From contig NZ_JBPXRR010000002.1 of assembly GCF_051842935.1 (NCBI RefSeq), positions 124,001 to 188,000 on the forward strand: a DNA stretch of 64,000 bases, in the 5' to 3' direction. The notes beneath the pieces were generated by a model. It saw only the letters and a program-made list of their open reading frames with translations. It was not told the DNA's origin and ran no database searches. A program made the position numbers and the translations under genes. Of the stretch, positions 1 to 8,425 are shown piece after piece. Source of the stretch: Pseudalkalibacillus sp051842935. GTDB taxonomy: Bacteria; Bacillota; Bacilli; Bacillales; Fictibacillaceae. Position 1 is the stretch's first letter. Every line of letters begins with the position of its first letter.

Positions 1-150
1 TTTATCCTGCCCGAAATCTCTCCCTCCTCTCATTTGGGGAAGGATAAGTCCTCTATCCTGCCCGAAATCTCTCCCTCCTCTCATTTGGGGAAGGATAAGC
101 CCTCTATCCTGCTTAAAAATACGATCCATCCCTCATTTTGGGTACGCTAT
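1..150. repeat. 51-bp intergenic repeat units (TATCCTGC...AGGATA), 2.5 copies
   Basis: TATCCTGC begins at 3, 54 and 105, a strict 51-bp period. AGGATA, the reverse complement of TATCCT, closes the first two units at 41-46 and 92-97, so each unit is bounded by a short inverted repeat. The first two units are nearly identical; the third decays after about 30 bp. The same design recurs at 19208-19353. The array may extend left of the window. Confidence 0.85.
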
Positions 151-207
151 TCCGACCACCATCTAGTATAATAGTAAAAAATGGATATCGGAGTGTGACG
201 TAATCCA

Positions 208-906
208 ATGAAATGGCTGAGGAAATTCACTATAACAATAGTAGTCCTGATTGGCTGCCTTGCCGCTATCACATTGCTTTTCCGTGATGGCATCATTCTG
301 GATTCATTAGGGATCCACCTGGAAAACCCGTTTGCCCAAACGGTCGAAGTGCCACCCCTCTACTCAACGGTCGATAAAAACGAAAACGGCACACCAGATC
401 CAATTGATGTCGTGAATGCGGCACGAATAGAAGTGGATCAGCGGACAACTTACGAGAGTAACTACTATGCGGGCGGTTATCCCCCAGACGATGAAGGGGT
501 TTGTACGGATGTCGTTTGGAGAGGACTGTTCGGTGCAGATATTTCGTTGAAAGATCTGATGGACCAAGACATCGCAGCCAACACCCAACTTTATCCACGT
601 GTGAACGGAAAACCAGACCCGAACATCGACTTCCGCCGTGTCCCCAATCAAAACGTGTACTTCAAGCGGCACGCGCAATCGTTGACGACCGAAGTCATCC
701 CTGGGGACGTAGAGAACCTGAAGCAATGGCAACCTGGTGATATCGTCGTTTTCCTAGACGGATTCCATCATGTCGCGCTCATCTCCGATAAACGAGCGAA
801 AGATGGGACGCCTTATGTCATCCACAACAACCAGCCATTTGCGGCGGAAGTAAAGCTCACTTCCTTCAGGACACCCATTGCGGCGCATTACAGATGGAAC
901 TTCTAA
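208..906 (+). CDS. DUF1287 family exported protein
   Basis: 232 aa with an N-terminal hydrophobic segment (about residues 8-25) that should act as signal peptide or anchor, placing the rest outside the membrane. The body matches DUF1287 as I know it (E. coli YijF-like): a Cys-Thr-Asp-Val-Val motif at Cys99, a Gly-Phe-His-His-Val-Ala-Leu-Ile-Ser-Asp motif at His187/188 and Ile-His-Asn at 205-207. These resemble an NlpC/P60-like Cys-His arrangement, but an amidase or peptidase activity is only inference. The ribosome site is weak (GGAG about 14 nt upstream). The gene stands alone with its own terminator. Confidence 0.8.
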   Translation: MKWLRKFTITIVVLIGCLAAITLLFRDGIILDSLGIHLENPFAQTVEVPPLYSTVDKNENGTPDPIDVVNAARIEVDQRTTYESNYYAGGYPPDDEGVCTDVVWRGLFGADISLKDLMDQDIAANTQLYPRVNGKPDPNIDFRRVPNQNVYFKRHAQSLTTEVIPGDVENLKQWQPGDIVVFLDGFHHVALISDKRAKDGTPYVIHNNQPFAAEVKLTSFRTPIAAHYRWNF

Positions 907-922
907 ACTTGTAAAAGCGAAC

Positions 923-962
923 AAAAGGCAGCTCAACAATCCTGTTGAGTCTGCCTTTTTTA
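923..962 (+). terminator. Rho-independent terminator
   Basis: A 15-bp stem (923-937 with 944-959, one bulged T) has a six-base loop and runs into a T tract. It ends the DUF1287 transcript. Confidence 0.85.
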
Positions 963-973
963 TCTGAATTAAC

Positions 974-1057
974 TGATTATCATTCTCAATATATGGTTGA
1001 CACTCGTAATCTATCGGTTTATAGTTAACAAGGTAACGATAGTGATAATCATTATCA
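974..1057 (+). promoter_or_regulatory. Fur-regulated sigma-A promoter of the iron ABC operon
   Basis: TTGACA (997-1002) and TATAGT (1020-1025) are separated by exactly 17 nt, a near-consensus sigma-A promoter. A perfect 7-1-7 palindrome TGATAATCATTATCA lies at 1043-1057 just past the expected start site. A second, two-mismatch copy lies at 974-988 upstream of the -35. Both match the known Bacillus Fur box, so the operon should be repressed by Fur when iron is plentiful. Confidence 0.9.
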
Positions 1058-1093
1058 ACGGTATTTCATTTTTATTAAAACGGAGGTTTCGGC

Positions 1094-1939
1094 ATGGTTC
1101 GCTTACATACAAAGGATCTGAACATCGGATACGGTGAGCATCATATCGTCAAAGATCTCAGTGTTGAAATTCCGGATCAGAAGATCACAACCATCATCGG
1201 GCCCAACGGTTGTGGAAAATCAACGCTTTTGAAAGCGATCACCCGGATCATTCCCCACCAATCCGGTACGGTTCTACTAGATGGAGAACAGATTTCCAAG
1301 CAGAATACGAAGCACCTCGCCAAAAAGATGGCGATTTTGCCTCAAACACCTGAAAGTGCCAGCGGCTTAACGGTCGCCGAGCTCGTCTCTTATGGTCGTT
1401 TTCCTTATCAAAAAGGCTTTGGTCGCCTGACGAAAAAGGATTACGAAATGATTGACTGGGCGCTGGAAGCCACCGGGACGATGGAGTATAAATACCGTTC
1501 AGTCGACGCCCTTTCCGGCGGACAACGTCAGCGTGTCTGGATTGCGATGGCTCTTGCTCAGGAAACGGAAATCATCTTCCTAGATGAACCGACTACCTAT
1601 CTCGATATGGCGCATCAGCTTGAAGTACTTGAACTACTCCAAGAGTTGAATGCCAGTGAAAACCGGACCATCATCATGGTCTTGCATGACTTGAACCAAG
1701 CCGCACGGTTCGCGGATTACATCATCGCTTTGAAAAATGGTGAAATCGTGAAAGCTGGTGGTTACGAAGAGGTCATCACGCATGATGTCCTGAAGGAAGT
1801 TTTTCATATCGATGCGGAAATCGGCCGTGATCCTCGCACCCAAAAACCGATGTGCATCACCTACAATTTACTAAAAGGAGAAAACATACATGAAAAAGCT
1901 ATTCATCCCGTTCGCACTCTTGCTGCTTCTCATCATTAG
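1094..1939 (+). CDS. Iron/siderophore ABC transporter ATP-binding protein (FecE/FhuC-like)
   Basis: 281-aa ATPase that energises import of ferric siderophore, citrate or heme through the two permeases encoded downstream. Walker A GPNGCGKST is at residues 36-44, the signature LSGGQRQR at 139-146 and Walker B with the Asp-Glu pair at about 159-165, followed by the switch His in LHD. The start follows AACGGAGG. The gene follows the Fur-boxed promoter, and its 3' end overlaps the substrate-binding protein gene by 50 nt, implying translational coupling. The substrate cannot be fixed from sequence. Confidence 0.93.
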   Translation: MVRLHTKDLNIGYGEHHIVKDLSVEIPDQKITTIIGPNGCGKSTLLKAITRIIPHQSGTVLLDGEQISKQNTKHLAKKMAILPQTPESASGLTVAELVSYGRFPYQKGFGRLTKKDYEMIDWALEATGTMEYKYRSVDALSGGQRQRVWIAMALAQETEIIFLDEPTTYLDMAHQLEVLELLQELNASENRTIIMVLHDLNQAARFADYIIALKNGEIVKAGGYEEVITHDVLKEVFHIDAEIGRDPRTQKPMCITYNLLKGENIHEKAIHPVRTLAASHH

Positions 1940-2816
1940 TGCCTGCAGCTCTGCATCCTCTGAAAATGGAGAAAACACATCCAAAGAAAACGATGAAAAG
2001 AAATCCGGAACGATTACATACGAATCAGAAAACGGTCCTGTAGAGGTGCCGGCAGACCCACAACGCGTCATCGTCCTCTCATCTTTCGCTGGTAATGTCA
2101 TGGCATTGGATGTCAATCTTGTCGGTGTAGATTCTTGGTCTAAAATGAATCCACGATATGAGGAACTGAAAGATGTAGAAGAAGTTTCCGATGAGAACTT
2201 GGAAAAGATCATCGAATTGGATCCTGATCTCATTATTGGTCTCTCTACAATCAAAAACGTCGACAAACTTCAGGAAATTGCGCCAACTGTCACTTACACT
2301 TACGGTAAAGTGGATTACCTTGAGCAACATATTGAAATCGGTAAACTATTGAACAAAGAAGAAGAAGCAAAAGCATGGGTTGAAGATTTCGAAAAACGCG
2401 CAGCAGCAGCTGGTGAAGAAATCAGAGCAGAAATCGGTGAGGATGCGACCGTTTCTGTCGTCGAAAACTTCGACAAGCAGCTTTACGTATTCGGGGACAA
2501 CTGGGGACGAGGTACGGAAATCCTTTATCAAGAAATGAACTTGAAAATGCCTGAAAAGGTAAAAGAAAAAGCGCTTGAGCCTGGATACTTTGCATTATCA
2601 ACTGAAGTCCTTCCTGAATATGCAGGAGACTACATGATCATCAGCAAAAACCCGGATACAGACAACTCTTTCCAAGAGACGGAAACGTATAAGAACATCC
2701 CAGCGGTCAAAAACGATCAAGTTTTCGAAGTGAATGCGAAAGAATTCTACTTCAACGACCCGATTACATTGGACTTCCAATTGAACTTCTTTAAAAAAGC
2801 GTTTCTTGGCAACTAA
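1890..2816 (+). CDS. Iron-siderophore substrate-binding lipoprotein
   Basis: 308 aa. A signal peptide ends in a lipobox Ile-Ser-Ala-Cys (Cys19), followed by a Ser/Glu/Lys-rich linker, so the mature protein should be a lipid-anchored receptor on the outer membrane face. The rest fits the periplasmic-binding family of FecB/FhuD type, starting with a PQRVIVLSS segment. The start is supported by AAAGGAG 10 nt upstream, inside the ATPase gene. It is the second gene of the Fur-controlled operon and captures the ferric ligand for the permeases. Confidence 0.92.
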   Translation: MKKLFIPFALLLLLIISACSSASSENGENTSKENDEKKSGTITYESENGPVEVPADPQRVIVLSSFAGNVMALDVNLVGVDSWSKMNPRYEELKDVEEVSDENLEKIIELDPDLIIGLSTIKNVDKLQEIAPTVTYTYGKVDYLEQHIEIGKLLNKEEEAKAWVEDFEKRAAAAGEEIRAEIGEDATVSVVENFDKQLYVFGDNWGRGTEILYQEMNLKMPEKVKEKALEPGYFALSTEVLPEYAGDYMIISKNPDTDNSFQETETYKNIPAVKNDQVFEVNAKEFYFNDPITLDFQLNFFKKAFLGN

Positions 2817-2835
2817 TACATGATGAATAATGAAG

Positions 2836-2880
2836 GGTGACCTGAAGGCGATACTGCCCTTTCAAGGTCACCTCTTTCAT
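2836..2880 (+). terminator. Intra-operon hairpin (attenuator or processing site)
   Basis: GGTGACCT (2836-2843) pairs with AGGTCACC (2865-2872), followed by a pyrimidine-rich stretch with no clean T tract. It separates the abundant binding-protein message from the permease genes, where partial termination or 3'-end stabilisation is common in ABC operons. Confidence 0.5.
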
Positions 2881-2989
2881 TTAAGTTTGATGGAATTAGT
2901 TGATTCCCGCAGGAGTCTCGTGAATTTGACTTCATCAACTCTTCTAAAAAATTGAATTTAAAAAACTATTGAAGAAAGATGCGATACAT

Positions 2990-3997
2990 ATGAATGATCA
3001 ACCGAAGCGTTTTTCACTTGTTCTCAAGTTCATAATCGGCTTATTCGTCTTGATTGGTTCCTTTTTGATCGCGATGATTCTCGGTGCTGCTGACACGACC
3101 GTGAAAGAGGTATGGCTCTCCCTCACCTCTCGCGTCACAACTGACACCATCGTCATGCTCCAGGAGATCCGTCTTCCGCGAGAAATTGCAGCGATTTTCG
3201 TAGGCGCAGCGCTTTCTGTTTCCGGCGCAATCATGCAAGGACTCACAAGAAACCCACTCGCAGACCCAGGATTGCTTGGACTTACAGCTGGTGCGAATGC
3301 TGCGTTGGCGGTAACACTCGCCTTCATCCCGGCAGCCAATTACTTCGGCATCATGATTGCTTGTTTTGTCGGTGCTGGAGTCGGGGCACTCATGGTCTTC
3401 GGAATCGGTATGATGAAAAAAGGCGGCTTCTCTCCACTCCGGATTGTTCTTGCCGGCGCTGCTGTATCCGCTTTTCTGTACGCGTTTTCAGAAGGCATCG
3501 GCATCTATTTTAAGATCTCCAAAGATGTTTCCATGTGGACAGCTGGCGGCATCATCGGTACGACTTGGAGTCAGCTTCAGATAATCGTTCCATTCATCGT
3601 GGGTGGTATCGTAATTGCTCTGGCGCTTTCTCGGCAATTGACGATCCTAAGCTTGAACGAAGAGGTCGCTGTCGGCCTCGGACAGAAAATCACCCAGATC
3701 AAAGCGATCCTATTTGTCGTCATTATATTACTCGCAGGCGCTTCAGTTGCATTGGTCGGAAACCTGGCCTTCATCGGTTTGATGGTGCCTCACATCGTGA
3801 GAGCGATCGTCGGTACCGATTACCGAGCGATTTTACCAATGTCGGCTGTCCTAGGGGCCTCGTTCATGCTTATTGCTGATACATTAGGAAGGACAATCAA
3901 TGCGCCGTATGAAACGCCGGTTGCAGCTATCATCGCGATCATGGGTCTTCCTTTCTTCCTGATTATCGTACGTAAAGGAGGTAAGGCATTCTCATGA
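2990..3997 (+). CDS. FecCD-family iron ABC permease, first subunit
   Basis: 335 aa, a polytopic membrane protein of the BtuC/FecCD type (about nine or ten hydrophobic segments) forming half of the import channel. Family landmarks include the RLPREIAAIFVGAALSVSGA segment and a GxxxxxVPHIVRAIVG coupling region near the C-terminus. I place the start at ATG 2990, which has a weak GAAGAAAG ahead of it. An in-frame TTG at 2969 would add seven residues but has no ribosome site. The stop overlaps the next start (ATGA). Confidence 0.9.
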   Translation: MNDQPKRFSLVLKFIIGLFVLIGSFLIAMILGAADTTVKEVWLSLTSRVTTDTIVMLQEIRLPREIAAIFVGAALSVSGAIMQGLTRNPLADPGLLGLTAGANAALAVTLAFIPAANYFGIMIACFVGAGVGALMVFGIGMMKKGGFSPLRIVLAGAAVSAFLYAFSEGIGIYFKISKDVSMWTAGGIIGTTWSQLQIIVPFIVGGIVIALALSRQLTILSLNEEVAVGLGQKITQIKAILFVVIILLAGASVALVGNLAFIGLMVPHIVRAIVGTDYRAILPMSAVLGASFMLIADTLGRTINAPYETPVAAIIAIMGLPFFLIIVRKGGKAFS

Positions 3998-5001
3998 TTC
4001 ATCCTTCCATCATTCGAAAACAACGGGTGACCATCACGTTATTGTTCGTGCTGATTGCTGTCACATTCGTCTTCGGAACCGGAATGGGCTATGCCTCCCT
4101 TTCTTATGATCGTCTCCTTCCAACGCTTCTCGGTCAAGGAACATTCAAGGAGGAATTCGTGCTCTTTTCCATCCGTCTGCCCCGTATTCTTATTACGATT
4201 TTAGCCGGAATGGCACTAGCTGTATCCGGAGCTATCCTGCAGGGCATAACGAGAAACGACCTCGCTGACCCAGGAATTATCGGAATCAACTCAGGCGCTG
4301 GTGTCGCCATCGCCTTATTCTTCTTGTACTTTCCGATTGACGAAGGCTCGTTTATCTACTTGCTTCCGGTCGTAGCCTTTATCGGAGCGTTAGTGACAGC
4401 GATCTTGATCTATCTGTTTTCTTATCAAAAAAATACTGGGCTACAGCCGGTGAGACTCGTTCTGATCGGTGTCGGTTTTTCGATGGCCTTCTCAGGTGTG
4501 ATGATCGTACTCATCTCCTCTGCAGAACGGTCGAAGGTCGATTTTATCGCAAAATGGATCGCCGGAAACGTATGGGGGACGGATTGGCCATTCATCCTTG
4601 CGCTACTTCCGTGGCTTCTTGTGCTCATTCCATTCACCTTATATAAAGCAAACCGACTGAATCTGTTAGGGATGAATGAGCCCGTCGCGATCGGAGTCGG
4701 CGTTTCCATTGAAAAAGAACGCATCACCTTGTTGTTGACCGCGGTCGCACTTGCAGCTGCTGCCGTCTCTGTCACTGGCGGCATCGCGTTCATCGGTCTG
4801 ATGGCACCGCACATCGCCAAAGCGATCGTCGGTCCACGGAATCAGATGTTCATCCCCGTCGCTATCCTCATCGGGGGCTGGCTCTTGCTTCTAGCTGACA
4901 CGATCGGACGCAATGTGTTTGAACCGACAGGTATTCCAGCAGGGATCATGGTCGCTCTGATCGGAGCGCCATACTTCATGTACTTGTTATTGAAAAAGTA
5001 A
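3994..5001 (+). CDS. FecCD-family iron ABC permease, second subunit
   Basis: 335 aa, the second BtuC/FecCD-type permease, homologous to the preceding gene and expected to form a heterodimer with it. The APHIAKAIVG segment corresponds to the ATPase-contact loop. The ATG overlaps the previous TGA and has a strong AAAGGAGG ribosome site, so translation is coupled. It completes the ATPase, binding protein, permease, permease set. Confidence 0.92.
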   Translation: MIHPSIIRKQRVTITLLFVLIAVTFVFGTGMGYASLSYDRLLPTLLGQGTFKEEFVLFSIRLPRILITILAGMALAVSGAILQGITRNDLADPGIIGINSGAGVAIALFFLYFPIDEGSFIYLLPVVAFIGALVTAILIYLFSYQKNTGLQPVRLVLIGVGFSMAFSGVMIVLISSAERSKVDFIAKWIAGNVWGTDWPFILALLPWLLVLIPFTLYKANRLNLLGMNEPVAIGVGVSIEKERITLLLTAVALAAAAVSVTGGIAFIGLMAPHIAKAIVGPRNQMFIPVAILIGGWLLLLADTIGRNVFEPTGIPAGIMVALIGAPYFMYLLLKK

Positions 5002-5012
5002 AGAAAACTCGA

Positions 5013-5060
5013 CTCAGCCAAGCCTTTTGGCGATGGCTGAGCGTTAGTTGTACTTATACT
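5013..5060 (+). repeat. Terminator-like hairpin inside a 44-bp dispersed element
   Basis: CTCAGCCA (5013-5020) pairs with TGGCTGAG (5034-5041) after the last permease gene. The block 5017-5060 matches 24416-24459 at 37 of 44 positions, including the non-stem tail AGTTG(T/C)ACTTATACT. Conservation beyond the stem shows a dispersed element rather than a generic terminator. Confidence 0.75.
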
Positions 5061-5135
5061 TTATCCGTAAACTTCTTAACAACGTCGCTTATCGTCTTGC
5101 TAAAAAGTTCTTCTCTTTAAATGTGTAAGAAAAGA

Positions 5136-5167
5136 AAAGCTGGTCGAAACCAAATTCGACCAGCTTT
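5136..5167 (-). terminator. Terminator of the RND exporter gene
   Basis: A perfect 13-bp stem (5136-5148 with 5155-5167) has a six-base loop. On the minus strand it is followed by CTTTTCTT, just after the RND stop codon. Confidence 0.8.
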
Positions 5168-5178
5168 CCTTATGTCTA

Positions 5179-8100
5179 TTAACTCGCTTGTTCAGTCAAT
5201 TCATCTTGCTTTTTCGCCTTTTTCTTTCTTCTGAAGATTTTCTTGAATCCTCTACCGAAGTCTGCGAACAGCATGTAAACCGCTGGAATCAACACGAGCG
5301 TGATCATCGTCGCAAACAATAAGCCCGAGATAACGACGATCGCTAACGGTGCCTGGTAGTTTCCAGATGCTCCGGATGCAAGTGCTAACGGTAGCATCGC
5401 TCCTGCTGTCGTCAGCGTCGTCATGAAGATCGGACGCATACGGTTTTTACCGGCTTCAACAAGGGCTCCAGCTGAATCCAATCCTTCGTTTCGAAGCTGT
5501 TTCGTACGGTCGATCAACAAGATCGCGTTATTCAGTACAATACCAATCAGCATGATGATCCCCATACCGGACATCGTGCTCAATTCACTTTGCGTGATGA
5601 ACAACCCTATGATGACACCGACAACCGTCATCGGAATGACCGACATGACGACGAGTGGATGCACAAGGCTGTTGAACTGGATCGCCATTACGACATAAAC
5701 GAGGAAGATTGCGATGAACAGGATCATCAGCATTTCCTGGATCAGTTCTTGTTGTTGCTCCAGATCACCCGCAGTCGATACGGTATAACCTGCCGGCGCA
5801 TTATATGAATCGATCACTTTTTGCACGTCACGGTTGATGGAACCGAGGTCACGTCCCTCGATGTCCGCAGAAATCGTGATGTACCGCTCCCCATCTTCAT
5901 GTGAGATCTGGTTCGGAACTTCGGATTGCTCAAGTTCTACGTATTTGGATAGCTCCACCATGCCATTCGGAGTTGGAATTTCGAGATCCAGCAAATCGTT
6001 CTTCGTTGTCAGCTTCTCATTGACACCAATCACGATCGGCATTTTCTCTCCATCTGTCGTCATTTCTCCGACTGGCATCGTCATCGAAAGCTGTTCGATC
6101 GATTGCTTGATTTGTTGTGGTGTCAGACCATCTTTTTCAATCGCATCTTCTTTCAATACGATTTGTTGTTCAATCGACTGACGTTCATTCGTACTTGCAA
6201 CGCCTACGATTCCGTCGATTTCGTTCAATTCATTGGTCAAGTCATTGGAAATTGCTTTAAGCTCCCCGAAGTCTTCCCCTTTTACATTGATTTGTACAGG
6301 CGACCCACCGCCCGCTGACATCATGCCGCTGACACTTTTTACAGGGAGGTCTTCCGTCAATGTACGGAGTTCACTCATGATATCTTCGTTCACGACATCT
6401 TGCTCTCTCGTGATGTCGTCTCCTTTAGTCATGTTGATCAGGATGAAGAAGAAGTTTCCATTATCAATGACATAATGACTTTCAACATCTTTTACGTTTT
6501 CCAACCGTTCGCTTGTCGCATTCACGATTTTCTCACGATCATCCAGCGAGATACCTGGCTCCATGTTCACCATCACTTCGGAATATCGGTTGTACATGTC
6601 CGGCATGATCGTCATTGGAATCTTCGTCACTAAGAACAACGAACTGACGAGTATAACGAAGAACAAGCCGAGCATCGCGAAACGGTTCCGTTTCTTTCTT
6701 CCCATCCATGCAACGGTTTTCCCATATCCACGCACAAGGAAGTTCTCTTTCTTGCCGATTTTGGATTTCTTTAATCGTAAAAAGTTCTCAGAAAGCGTCG
6801 GGATGAGCGTGAACGCAATCAACACGGAGCTGATCAGCGTCACCGCAATGACGACCGACAGGATAATCATGAACTTGCCGACTTCTCCACCCATTAATCC
6901 GACTGGCAGGAACACGACAATTGTTGTCAGCATCGATGCGAAGACAGCTGTCGCCACCTCGCGCGTTCCCTCAAGTACGGCCTGCACATTCGCGTATCCT
7001 TGTTCTTTTTTACGATAAATGGACTCCAGTATGACGATGGACGAGTCGACCATCATCCCGATTCCAAGTCCAAGAGCGATCAAGCTCAGCATGTTGAAGC
7101 TGTAATCCAACAACCACATCGATAAAAACGTAAGCAAGACCGATGTCGGAATGGATAGTCCGATGATGATGGTCGCTCTCAAGTTGCGTAAGAAAATAAG
7201 CAAAATCGCAAGTGCAACAATCGCCCCGATGAGGATGTTGTCTGTCACCCCGCTGATTGCATCTTCCACATAGTCAGCTTGAGCAACGACTTCATTCAGC
7301 TCAAAGCCTTTAACAAGATTTTCGCTGCGGATCTCTTGCACTTCCGCACGGATCGCTTCCGCCATCTCGATTTGAGTCGCATCGGAAACACGGCCAATCT
7401 GTACAAATAGGAATTCATTCGTTCCTTCTTTCCAGACCGAAGTTGTGGTTTCAGCAGCCTGCATCTTGATGTCTGCGAACGTATCAAGCGTTTCCACCCC
7501 TTGAGCGGTCGGAACACGCAAGTCTTTCAGATCGTCGATATTGGAAAAAGACGTATCCCAACGAAGCGTCGGTTCATTCTCTTCTTCTGAAAGCGTACCG
7601 AGCGTCGCTTCTGCATTTTCATTTTGAATCAACCCGATGATTTGTGCCGGGTCCAACTGGTATTCTAGTAATTTTTCACGGTCGAGTTCAATGAGTACTT
7701 CGTTTTTCTCAAGACCCATGAAGTCCACTTCGCGCACTTCAGGCAATGCTTCAAGACGTGGCTTCAGCACGTCTTCCGCAAATGCCGTCATATCTGCCAT
7801 CGAACCATCCGACAGGTCCATGTAAAATTCAAACGACTGGTTCGTCGACATTTGATATGTAAAAACATCTTCGACTCCAGGTAATTCCGATTTCATTCCT
7901 TTGACAGCCGCTTCGACTTCCTTGTAGACGTCATCCCCACTGCCACTTTCAAAAGTTAGATTCATACTCACGCGGCCGATATTCGTTTCGGAGTTGACAT
8001 CCTCCACCCCATCGATACCGGATAACCTTTGCTCAATTGGATTGGTGATGACTCGCTCGACTTCAGCAGCATTCATTTCACCTGCCATCACGTCGATGAA

Positions 8101-8235
8101 TGCCCCATCAAAATCGATCGGCGGCATCAATTCCTTATCTAGTTTCATCGTTGCGAAGGTTCCTGTAATCAAGACGAATACGAATAACAATCCGACAATG
8201 ATCTTTCGTTTCAAAAACAACTGCAACAACCTCAT
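5179..8235 (-). CDS. RND-family efflux transporter (HAE1/SwrC-like)
   Basis: 1018 aa with the RND layout: one N-terminal membrane helix, a large extracytoplasmic loop, a membrane bundle, a second loop and a second bundle, ending in a Lys-rich tail. Gram-positive relatives such as SwrC/YerP export surfactants and other amphiphiles. In the fourth-helix region the AcrB Asp-Asp pair appears as Asp-Ser (MMVDSSIVILES), and the AcrB Lys940 site reads Asn-Asn (GIVLNNAILL), so the proton relay differs from AcrB. The start follows GGGGGAAATCAG. No adaptor or outer-membrane gene is nearby, as expected for a monoderm. Confidence 0.9.
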   Translation of the reverse strand: MRLLQLFLKRKIIVGLLFVFVLITGTFATMKLDKELMPPIDFDGAFIDVMAGEMNAAEVERVITNPIEQRLSGIDGVEDVNSETNIGRVSMNLTFESGSGDDVYKEVEAAVKGMKSELPGVEDVFTYQMSTNQSFEFYMDLSDGSMADMTAFAEDVLKPRLEALPEVREVDFMGLEKNEVLIELDREKLLEYQLDPAQIIGLIQNENAEATLGTLSEEENEPTLRWDTSFSNIDDLKDLRVPTAQGVETLDTFADIKMQAAETTTSVWKEGTNEFLFVQIGRVSDATQIEMAEAIRAEVQEIRSENLVKGFELNEVVAQADYVEDAISGVTDNILIGAIVALAILLIFLRNLRATIIIGLSIPTSVLLTFLSMWLLDYSFNMLSLIALGLGIGMMVDSSIVILESIYRKKEQGYANVQAVLEGTREVATAVFASMLTTIVVFLPVGLMGGEVGKFMIILSVVIAVTLISSVLIAFTLIPTLSENFLRLKKSKIGKKENFLVRGYGKTVAWMGRKKRNRFAMLGLFFVILVSSLFLVTKIPMTIMPDMYNRYSEVMVNMEPGISLDDREKIVNATSERLENVKDVESHYVIDNGNFFFILINMTKGDDITREQDVVNEDIMSELRTLTEDLPVKSVSGMMSAGGGSPVQINVKGEDFGELKAISNDLTNELNEIDGIVGVASTNERQSIEQQIVLKEDAIEKDGLTPQQIKQSIEQLSMTMPVGEMTTDGEKMPIVIGVNEKLTTKNDLLDLEIPTPNGMVELSKYVELEQSEVPNQISHEDGERYITISADIEGRDLGSINRDVQKVIDSYNAPAGYTVSTAGDLEQQQELIQEMLMILFIAIFLVYVVMAIQFNSLVHPLVVMSVIPMTVVGVIIGLFITQSELSTMSGMGIIMLIGIVLNNAILLIDRTKQLRNEGLDSAGALVEAGKNRMRPIFMTTLTTAGAMLPLALASGASGNYQAPLAIVVISGLLFATMITLVLIPAVYMLFADFGRGFKKIFRRKKKAKKQDELTEQAS

Positions 8236-8358
8236 CTGATTTCCCCCAAACCTTTTTCAAATTTTTCCATAACCCATTTTCATTGTAATACTTTGGTATT
8301 ATCCCAACAACCTTAAGTAGTATATTTAAGGGAAAATTAAGATATTCTTTACAAACAA

Positions 8359-8403
8359 AAAAGTGGCTGAAAGTACAGGAAGTTCCTGCACCCAGCCACT
8401 TTT
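8359..8403 (-). terminator. Terminator of the subtilisin gene
   Basis: AAAAGTGGCTG (8359-8369) pairs with CAGCCACTTTT (8393-8403), and on the minus strand it runs into TTTTGTTTG. It lies just past the protease stop codon. Confidence 0.85.
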
Positions 8404-8425
8404 ACAAATTGAAAAGGTTGTTAGA

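Noticed and set aside
293..732. Antisense open frames within real genes, such as those opposite the DUF1287 gene
   Set aside because: They lie wholly inside well-supported genes, lack ribosome sites and encode low-complexity or basic sequence without family resemblance.
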